A stretch of DNA of 38,054 nt from Planctomycetia bacterium (GTDB lineage: Bacteria > Planctomycetota > Planctomycetia > Gemmatales > Gemmataceae), in NCBI GenBank assembly GCA_005786805.1, contig SYCV01000184.1, positions 1-38,054 of the forward strand, written 5' to 3'. The notes under the pieces were generated by a model. It saw only the letters and a program-made list of their open reading frames with translations, had not been told where the DNA came from and made no database searches. Positions 31,879 to 38,054 of the stretch are shown piece after piece. The position numbers and the translations under genes were made by a program. How positions within the stretch are numbered: position 1 is the first letter of the stretch; the number at the start of each line of letters is the position of its first letter.

Positions 31879-33999
31879 TTAAAAAGCAAACGGATTAAGC
31901 ATATTTTTTAAGACCTCGCTCGGGGCGGGGGCATAGGAGTAAGGCTCCATCGTGGAGGAAGCTCTCCCTTGACTTAAACTTCGCAATTTATCCGCATAAT
32001 CAAATAGTTTCGCCATCGGAACTATTGCCTCCACAATTCTCATTTTCCCCCTGACATGCAATTCCCTAATTTCCGCCCTTCGGGCATTTAAATCCGCAGT
32101 AATGGCTCCCAGATATTCCTCTGGAAGCGTAACTTCAAGTTTCATAACTGGTTCCAATAAAATCATGTTGTCCTTTAATGCTTTTTGAACCGCATCGGCG
32201 CCTGCAGACTGAAATGCAACTTCGCTTGAAAGCTGTTCATCCATTTTTGCATCCGTGATAAGTGCCTTAACATTCATCACAGGGTATCCAAGTTCTCCTG
32301 ATTGAAGGGCTAATTTAATACCCTGTTCCGCGGCATTAAGGAGCAGGGGCGGAAGTTCATCGGGTTTTAGTTTGTGCGAGACCTTGATGGAATCTTCGTT
32401 TTTATCCGCAAGTTCAGCAATTGGAGAAAACTCAACCATTAGCTTGGCAAATAGTCCAGTTGAACCCGACTGTTTGATGCACTCGCCCTCGACCTTCAAT
32501 CCTTTTTTGAGGGTTTCACGATAGCTTACCCTGGGTTTTCCAGCCCGGACCTTAAGCCGGAAGTCACGCTCCATTCTGTGCTGCTTGATTTCCAGATGAA
32601 GCATCCCCATCCCGCTCATCAAGGTCTGGCCGGTTTCAGGATCGATTTTGACTGAAAAGGTGGGGTCTTCTTTTCTTAGTATATTTAAGGTGTCAATCAG
32701 CTTTTGTTTGTCTGCCGACGATTCAGGCTCGATGGATCGGCTTACAACCGCTTCTGCGAACTTGATCTTTTCCAGCAAAATAGGGTTTTGAGGATCGCAA
32801 ATAGTGTCACCTGTGATGGCGTCTTTCATTCCCACCACTCCGACAATGTCACCCGCAAATGCCTCATTTAATTCCGTCCTGCTTGCTGGGTCCGCCGCGG
32901 TGTGATATATTTTTCCCACAAATTCCTTGGAGTCTCTTCCTGTGTTAAGGACCCTGCTGCTTGTTTTTAGTGAGCCTGAATAAATTCTCACAAAAAACAA
33001 TTCCCCATGCGCATCAGATGTGATTTTGTAGACGAGTCCGCAAAACGGCTCTTTTGAGTCGGGATTTCGTTTTTCTTCCTTGTCTTTCTTTTTCGGGTTG
33101 ATCCCTGTCACGGGGGGTCTGTCCAAAGGGCTTGGAAGATACCAGCTTACCGCATCAAGCAAAGGTTGAATACCAATGTGTTCACGGCCGCTGCCACAAA
33201 GTACAGGCTGAATTATTCTTTTAATGGTTCCCTCGCGCAAAACCTCCCGGATTAGTGTCGATGGGATTTCCATGCCTTCGAGATAATAGGTGGCGATTCT
33301 ATCCTTGGAATCTATCGCACTGATTTGATTAATGAGGTTTTCCCGCCATTTATCGGCGTGATCTTTGTACTTTTCAGGTATGTCGAAAACTTTAATGGTT
33401 TTCCCCTGATTTGCCGGATCAAATTCGAGTGCCTTCATTTCAATGAGGTCGATTATCCCATGAAATGGGTTGTCACTGTCTTTTATGGAACCACTCCCCA
33501 TTGGTATGATTATGGGAACCGGTTTTGCTTCAAGCCTGGTGGTGATTTCCGCTATTGTGTTTTCAAAATTAGCGCCAACAACATCCATTTTGTTGACGAA
33601 AACCAATCGGGGAACCTCATATTTGTCCGCCTGTCTCCATACTGTTTCGGATTGAGCTTCCACTCCTTTTTGCGCATCAAACACGACTACACACCCATCA
33701 AGCACACGAAGGCTTCTTTCAACCTCAGCGGTGAAGTCAACATGTCCTGGGGTGTCTATGAGGTTTATTTTCGCGTTGCGCCATTGAAATGGAATGCAGG
33801 CGCTATAAATCGTGATGCCTCTCTCTTGCTCCTCCTCGTCATAATCTGTGGTGGTATTGCCTGAATCAACGGCTCCCAATCTGTGAACCACCCCCGCGTA
33901 ATAAAGAACATGCTCGGTGGTGGTGGTTTTTCCGGCATCGATGTGCGCGATGATCCCAATGTTTCTAAAATTTGAGAGGTCGATTTTTTCATTAGCCAT
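31879..33999 (-). CDS. fusA: Elongation factor G
   Basis: EF-G drives ribosome translocation using GTP. The 706-residue protein has the G1 motif AHIDAGKT (18-25), DTPGH (82-86), NKMD (136-139), domains II to V, and ends MEPYSYAPAPSEVLKNMLNP. The switch I region reads TTTDYDEEEQERGITI, and differs from the common EF-G1 form with TMDWM. This is a lineage feature or a sign of an EF-G subtype. The ATG at 33999 is preferred over the TTG four codons earlier, since homologs start MAxxK near the LSNFRN. No good ribosome site is seen. It is in the str-operon place after rpsG. Confidence 0.96.
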   Translation of the reverse strand: MANEKIDLSNFRNIGIIAHIDAGKTTTTEHVLYYAGVVHRLGAVDSGNTTTDYDEEEQERGITIYSACIPFQWRNAKINLIDTPGHVDFTAEVERSLRVLDGCVVVFDAQKGVEAQSETVWRQADKYEVPRLVFVNKMDVVGANFENTIAEITTRLEAKPVPIIIPMGSGSIKDSDNPFHGIIDLIEMKALEFDPANQGKTIKVFDIPEKYKDHADKWRENLINQISAIDSKDRIATYYLEGMEIPSTLIREVLREGTIKRIIQPVLCGSGREHIGIQPLLDAVSWYLPSPLDRPPVTGINPKKKDKEEKRNPDSKEPFCGLVYKITSDAHGELFFVRIYSGSLKTSSRVLNTGRDSKEFVGKIYHTAADPASRTELNEAFAGDIVGVVGMKDAITGDTICDPQNPILLEKIKFAEAVVSRSIEPESSADKQKLIDTLNILRKEDPTFSVKIDPETGQTLMSGMGMLHLEIKQHRMERDFRLKVRAGKPRVSYRETLKKGLKVEGECIKQSGSTGLFAKLMVEFSPIAELADKNEDSIKVSHKLKPDELPPLLLNAAEQGIKLALQSGELGYPVMNVKALITDAKMDEQLSSEVAFQSAGADAVQKALKDNMILLEPVMKLEVTLPEEYLGAITADLNARRAEIRELHVRGKMRIVEAIVPMAKLFDYADKLRSLSQGRASSTMEPYSYAPAPSEVLKNMLNPFAF

Positions 34000-34038
34000 T
34001 GGAGGACTCAAAAATAATTGTAACTTGGGTTATCAAAT

Positions 34039-34073
34039 AAAAAAGGCCCGCTGGAAGCAAATCCAGAAGGCCC
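34039..34073 (-). terminator. Terminator-like hairpin between rpsG and fusA
   Basis: On the minus strand GGCC-(TT)-CTGGA and TCCAG-(CG)-GGCC form a stem with one internal loop, followed by six T residues. It lies 25 bases after the rpsG stop (34098) and 40 before the fusA start, so it could act as an attenuator of fusA. A T-run also lies on the other side, so the element may be bidirectional. Confidence 0.6.
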
Positions 34074-34097
34074 GGTTTTTTAGTGGTACAGGAAGAC

Positions 34098-34568
34098 TTA
34101 CCAGGCGAAATGAGCAAACGCCTTGTTTGCATCAGCCATCTTGATGGTGTTTTCTCGTTTAGCCATAGCTTCACCCTCGCGACGAAAGCCTGCAATCAAC
34201 TCATCAGCTAAACGAAGATACATTGGACGCCCAACTTTGTCGCGTGCGGCACCAACAATCCACCTGATTGATAGACTTTGCTGTCTGGATCGATTTACTT
34301 GCATTGGCACCTGATAAGTAGCCCCACCAACCCTTTTGCTACGAACTTCAACAGTTGGTTTCACATGCTCGACAGCCTGTGTGAAAACTTCGAGAGGGTC
34401 CATATCTGGAATGCGTTTTTTTATTTGAGCCATCGCATCATAGAAAATTCGACTTGCGGTCTGCTTTTTTCCAGAAGTCATGATGCAATTGATGAATTTA
34501 CTGACCAATTTTGAGCCATAAACTGGATCAGGTTTAAGTGTGTCAGCACTTGCAGTCCTTTTACCCAT
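34098..34568 (-). CDS. rpsG: 30S ribosomal protein S7
   Basis: S7 is a primary binder of the 3' domain of 16S rRNA and lies at the E site. The 156-residue product has MGKRTASADTLKPDPVYGS at the start, FTQAVEHVKPTVEVRSKRVG near residue 62, and the C-terminal KRENTIKMADANKAFAHFAW. Length is normal. It follows rpsL by 39 bases. Confidence 0.98.
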   Translation of the reverse strand: MGKRTASADTLKPDPVYGSKLVSKFINCIMTSGKKQTASRIFYDAMAQIKKRIPDMDPLEVFTQAVEHVKPTVEVRSKRVGGATYQVPMQVNRSRQQSLSIRWIVGAARDKVGRPMYLRLADELIAGFRREGEAMAKRENTIKMADANKAFAHFAW

Positions 34569-34607
34569 GATTTCGTATTACCTTTGTTCTTGAAACAATA
34601 ATTACAA

Positions 34608-34982
34608 TTACTTGGATTCACGTTTCGTTCCATACTTGGAACGAGCTTGCTTACGATCAGATACACCCTGGGAATCTAGCACACCACGAACAATGTGATA
34701 TCGAACACCAGGTAAATCGCGAACACGGCCACCACGAACAAGAACAATTGAGTGCTCTTGGAGGTTGTGTCCTTCACCAGGGATATATGCGGTGATTTCA
34801 ATTTGGTTGGAAAGGCGTACACGAGCAACCTTACGAAGCGCGGAGTTAGGCTTCTTGGGAGTCATGGTTTTGACTTGTAAACAAACACCCTTTTTATGAG
34901 GGCAACCCTGCATGGCAGGATGCTTTGGTTTACTATATTGTTGAACTCTGGGTTTTCGAACTAATTGATTAATCGTTGGCAT
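34608..34982 (-). CDS. rpsL: 30S ribosomal protein S12
   Basis: S12 sits at the decoding center and governs accuracy. The 124-residue product starts [18 protein letters not shown], has the conserved [12 protein letters not shown] (41-52), and ends KYGTKRESK. Residue 88 is Arg in [13 protein letters not shown], where E. coli has Lys. Asp89, the usual beta-methylthiolation site, is present. The ATG at 34982 is chosen because conserved S12 proteins start at this Met. A longer upstream frame has no support. It is the first gene after rpoC in the str part. Confidence 0.97.
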   Translation of the reverse strand: MPTINQLVRKPRVQQYSKPKHPAMQGCPHKKGVCLQVKTMTPKKPNSALRKVARVRLSNQIEITAYIPGEGHNLQEHSIVLVRGGRVRDLPGVRYHIVRGVLDSQGVSDRKQARSKYGTKRESK

Positions 34983-35053
34983 AGTGTCAAACCAAATCAA
35001 GGGTTTTGTTACAGGATAGCGAGTCCATATGGACAAGATCACCTTAAACATTT

Positions 35054-35082
35054 AAATTAGAAACTAATCCACACAAGGTCAA
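35054..35082 (-). promoter_or_regulatory. Weak promoter-like sequence upstream of rpsL
   Basis: A minus-strand TTGACC (35077-35082) is followed after 17 bases by TAATTT (35054-35059), about 70 bases before the rpsL ATG. The -10 match is poor (three of six). It is included because the spacer between rpoC and rpsL is where an str-operon promoter would be expected. Confidence 0.25.
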
Positions 35083-35098
35083 GTAAGTCATCAAACCA

Positions 35099-35128
35099 GG
35101 TATCATAACGGATTAACCGTACAATACC
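35099..35128 (-). promoter_or_regulatory. Hairpin between rpoC and rpsL
   Basis: The minus-strand RNA can form a twelve-pair stem with one bulged base and a five-base loop, starting 15 bases after the rpoC stop. Two of the pairs are G-U on the minus strand but A-C mismatches on the plus strand, so the fold suits the transcribed strand. No T-run follows, so a role in RNA processing or stability is more likely than intrinsic termination. Confidence 0.5.
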
Positions 35129-35142
35129 TAAGTCTATTGATA

Positions 35143-38054
35143 TTAATTAGTTAAGGCTGTTTCAATGTCTCCTGATTTACCACCCATGTTTTCTGAGCTT
35201 TCATCGACATAGGGAGAATTAACCTTAACTTCCGAATTTTGGTGATCACTGAATCCGGTCCCAGCAGGAACAAGATGACCAAGAATCACATTTTCTTTGA
35301 GACCAACCAGGTAATCAACCTTGCCTGCAAGTGCCGCTTCCGTCAGAACCTTTGTGGTTTCCTGGAAAGATGCCGCAGAAATAAAGCTATCCGATTGTAC
35401 AGAAGCCTTGGTGATACCTAGGAGTTGGGTGCTACAGGTTGCTGGTTCAGGCTTGGTAAAGGTTGGTAAAACTTTATCTTCAGCTTCAAGCAATGCTCTT
35501 TCTTCTTCGAAGATTTCCTTTGAAATAATCCTGCCTTCTTCGAATTTGGAGTCACCAACTTTCTTGATTTTAACGCATTCCCGGAGCCTTTGATTGACGT
35601 GCTGGAATGCAAAGCGATCGATGACTGACCCGGGCAGTAGACCAGTATCTCCCATCTTCTCAACTTTTACTTTGCGAAGCATTTGAGAAACGATGATTTC
35701 AATATGCTTGTCATCGATGTCAACTCGCTGTGTTCTGTAAACAGCTTGAATCTCGCGGACCAAATAAGCCTGGGCTGCTTCGGTACCACTGATTCGAAGA
35801 ATATCATGGGGCGCCAATGGTCCCTGGACCAAGGCATCGCCTTCCCTTACCCTGTCACCCGCATGAACTCTAAGATGTTTGCCTGGGGGAACAAGATGCT
35901 CGATCTTATCACCTGTTGGTTTGCCATGGTCATCAATTGGATTGACATAGATGGTTCGTTTACCCCTGCGCTTATCGCCGATCTCGATGATACCTGCGAC
36001 TTCAGCCATAACTGCGGGATCGCGCGGCCTTCTTGCTTCAAAAATTTCAGTGACGCGGGGAAGACCACCTGTAATATCCTGCGTGCCTGAGACTTCACGA
36101 GGTGTTTTGGCAAGCAAGGCGCCTGCTGAAACAACTTGTCCTTCGCGAACCTCAAGAATTGCTTTTTCAGGCATGTAATAAAACATGAGCTTTTGACCAC
36201 GCTCATCTTCGATAAAGACCTGTGGGTGCAGTTCACCCTTGTGTTCCATGATGACCCAACGCTCAGCACCGGTGACCTCGTCGCTTTCTTTTCGGAAGGT
36301 TTCGCCTTCGACGATGTCATCGAATTTAATTTTACCACCTCGGTCCGCAATGATCGGAATGATATGCGGATCCCACTTGCAGAGCATGGTTCCAACCGTG
36401 ACACTCTGGCCTTTTTCCACGAATAGAACCGAGCCATTCGGTACAGGGTATGTCTCTAAGACCTTGTCTTTTGGTCCCAGAATTTTAATTTCACCATTTC
36501 TTGTGAGAGCCACTTTTTCCTTTTTATCATTGATAACGATGTCCAGGCGTTCGTAGCTGATAGTACCGGCTTTTTTGGCCTTGTGTTCACTTTCACCCAC
36601 TTCACGCTTCACCACGCCACCGATGTGGAAGGTACGCATGGTAAGTTGGGTTCCAGGTTCACCGATGGACTGGGCAGCGATAATACCCACCGCCATGCCT
36701 TCCTCAACCAGTGATCCGGTTGAAAGATCCATACCATAGCACAACCTGCAGATTCCAAGAGGAGCCAAGCATGTCATGGGGCTTCTTACAGTGATCTTGT
36801 CGATGCCATAATACTCAAGCTTTTGAGCGGCTTCGGTTGATATCATGTCATTTTCTTCAACGATAATTTCGCCAGTGACAGGATTGGTGATCGTGACCCT
36901 GCTGACTCTTCCACGAATGGTGTCAGCAAGCGAGCGTTCGGTCTCTTCACCTTTCAAGATGGCTGCCTTGTCAATCCCGGAGGATGTTCCGCAATCATGC
37001 ATGGTGATAACGACATTTTGGGCGACATCAGCCAATTTTCTTGTGAGGTAACCTGAGTCAGCAGTTTTTAGCGCGGTATCAGCCAAACCTTTTCTAGCGC
37101 CATGGGTTGAGCTGAAATATTCAAGTACAGAGAGACCTTCCTTGAAATTCGCCTTGATTGGGGTTTCGATGATGGTTCCATTTGGTTTTGCCATCAACCC
37201 TCGCATACCTGCAAGCTGGCGGATTTGTTCAATACCACCGCGTGCACCCGAATGGGCCATCAAGAAAATAGGGTTAAGGTATGGGCGTTTTTTACCATGC
37301 TCATCAGGACGGGTGTCGTTTCGAAGATCTTCCATCATCTGTTTTGTGATGGCTTTGCTAGCATTAGTCCAAAGGTCGATGACATTGTTGTAACGTTCCC
37401 TTTCGGTAATGTTACCTTTGTCATAATTTTTGCGGATTTTCTCAACTTCCTTCTCGGTATCAACCAAGGTGCGTTCCTTGGTGTCCGGGGTGCGGAGGTC
37501 ATCAGTTGCAAACGAAAGACCGGAACGGGTTGACTCGCGGAAGCCGATTTCTTTCATGCGGTCAAGTAGTTCAATGGTGGCACGCCGTCCAAGCGCCTGG
37601 TAGCACTCAGCGATGATGCGGGATAAATTCTTGGTGGAAAGCGCAAGATCGTAGAACGCCATGCGATCTTCAAGAATGTTGTTGAACAGGACCCTTCCAA
37701 CAGTGGTGGTGACGAGACCGTTTGATTTTCTTGGAAGCTCTTCAACCTTGGTTTTATCTTTTTCAAATCTAATTTCAGAGATAAACTTTTTGTGAATTGG
37801 TAATCGCACATGGATACGGGCGTGGATCCCAATTTTGCGAAGATCAAATGCGGTAAATACTTCCTTGATGCTTGCAAAAGTTTTCCCTTCGCCCGCTTCA
37901 CCACTTTCACCCATCTCGCCACGGGTGGCGGTCAAGTAGTAGCAACCCATAACGATATCCTGGGATGGACTAATAATTGGCTGGCCGTTTGCAGGGCTGA
38001 AAATGTTGTTGGTGGACATCATCAACACGCTAGCTTCGACCTGGGCCTCGATTG
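35143..38054 (-). CDS. rpoC: RNA polymerase subunit beta' (C-terminal part; 5' end outside the window)
   Basis: The frame is open to the right edge, so only the C-terminal 970 or so residues are seen. The beginning matches the conserved [19 protein letters not shown] and [14 protein letters not shown] of beta'. The second zinc site is visible (the Cys of MHDCGTSSG and the cluster [13 protein letters not shown]). The trigger loop region includes [20 protein letters not shown], and the C-terminal end has [16 protein letters not shown] and [17 protein letters not shown]. The acidic C-terminal tail is normal for the phylum. rpoB should lie just outside the window to the right. Confidence 0.98.
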   Translation of the reverse strand, partial: IEAQVEASVLMMSTNNIFSPANGQPIISPSQDIVMGCYYLTATRGEMGESGEAGEGKTFASIKEVFTAFDLRKIGIHARIHVRLPIHKKFISEIRFEKDKTKVEELPRKSNGLVTTTVGRVLFNNILEDRMAFYDLALSTKNLSRIIAECYQALGRRATIELLDRMKEIGFRESTRSGLSFATDDLRTPDTKERTLVDTEKEVEKIRKNYDKGNITERERYNNVIDLWTNASKAITKQMMEDLRNDTRPDEHGKKRPYLNPIFLMAHSGARGGIEQIRQLAGMRGLMAKPNGTIIETPIKANFKEGLSVLEYFSSTHGARKGLADTALKTADSGYLTRKLADVAQNVVITMHDCGTSSGIDKAAILKGEETERSLADTIRGRVSRVTITNPVTGEIIVEENDMISTEAAQKLEYYGIDKITVRSPMTCLAPLGICRLCYGMDLSTGSLVEEGMAVGIIAAQSIGEPGTQLTMRTFHIGGVVKREVGESEHKAKKAGTISYERLDIVINDKKEKVALTRNGEIKILGPKDKVLETYPVPNGSVLFVEKGQSVTVGTMLCKWDPHIIPIIADRGGKIKFDDIVEGETFRKESDEVTGAERWVIMEHKGELHPQVFIEDERGQKLMFYYMPEKAILEVREGQVVSAGALLAKTPREVSGTQDITGGLPRVTEIFEARRPRDPAVMAEVAGIIEIGDKRRGKRTIYVNPIDDHGKPTGDKIEHLVPPGKHLRVHAGDRVREGDALVQGPLAPHDILRISGTEAAQAYLVREIQAVYRTQRVDIDDKHIEIIVSQMLRKVKVEKMGDTGLLPGSVIDRFAFQHVNQRLRECVKIKKVGDSKFEEGRIISKEIFEEERALLEAEDKVLPTFTKPEPATCSTQLLGITKASVQSDSFISAASFQETTKVLTEAALAGKVDYLVGLKENVILGHLVPAGTGFSDHQNSEVKVNSPYVDESSENMGGKSGDIETALTN

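Noticed and set aside
33325-33864. 179-codon plus-strand frame opposite fusA
   Set aside because: It mirrors the conserved GTPase domain of EF-G and has no independent evidence.
35023-35034. GTCCATATGGAC palindrome upstream of rpsL
   Set aside because: A single 12-base palindrome in A/T-rich spacer DNA is likely by chance; no second copy was seen.
34983-35051. 23-residue N-terminal extension of S12
   Set aside because: Conserved S12 proteins start at the later Met ([10 protein letters not shown]); the extension has no family support.

Overview
The window looks like a chromosomal segment of a low-GC (roughly 43 percent by eye) member of the Planctomycetota. The main reason is the left third, which carries families typical of that phylum: a planctomycete-type cytochrome c/DUF1549/DUF1553 protein followed directly by a Tat-type DUF1501 protein, a PQQ-like beta-propeller protein, an FHA-GAF-cyclase, an Lpg1974-like outer membrane barrel and a tetraheme cytochrome. 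Assignment to a genus or order is not possible from this sequence alone.

Region 1 (1-14705, plus strand) holds nine genes, many with a signal peptide, Tat signal or membrane anchor: outer membrane barrel (5' end outside the window) with its own terminator, FHA-GAF-class III cyclase, PQQ-like propeller, PSCyt1/DUF1549/DUF1553 protein, DUF1501 protein, a small secreted unknown, a membrane-anchored DUF1573-like protein, a secreted phosphatase-like/tetraheme cytochrome fusion, and an EamA transporter. Spacers are about 20-120 bases, so much of 3150-13782 may be one or two transcripts for envelope proteins with redox domains. Region 2 (14827-16146, minus strand) is one secreted protein of unknown function, convergent with the EamA gene.

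Region 3 (16244-38054, minus strand; transcription runs right to left) is the large translation/transcription cluster. In transcription order: rpoC (5' part outside the window), rpsL, rpsG, fusA, rpsJ, rplD, rplW, rplB, rpsS, an initiator tRNA gene, rplV, rpsC, rplP, rpmC, rpsQ, rplN, rplX, rplE, rpsN, rpsH, rplF, rplR, rpsE, rplO, secY, adk, map, rpmJ, rpsM, rpsK, rpsD, rpoA and rplQ, closed by a strong terminator. It is the classic str-S10-spc-alpha order, but tuf (between fusA and rpsJ), rplC (between rpsJ and rplD), rpmD (between rpsE and rplO) and infA (between map and rpmJ) are missing from their usual places.

The most notable signals are in this otherwise ordinary cluster. An initiator tRNA gene lies in the same orientation between rpsS and rplV, and it has A29:U41 in place of the first of the three G:C pairs typical of initiators. 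Where rplC should be there is a structured 188-base spacer with a terminator-like hairpin. rpsC and rplP overlap by 62 bases. Several spacers (rpoC/rpsL, rpsG/fusA, fusA/rpsJ, map/rpmJ) hold hairpins or promoter-like sequences that could split the cluster into separately controlled units. No insertion sequence, CRISPR array, prophage or rRNA gene was seen, and no stretch over 300 bases lacks a gene.
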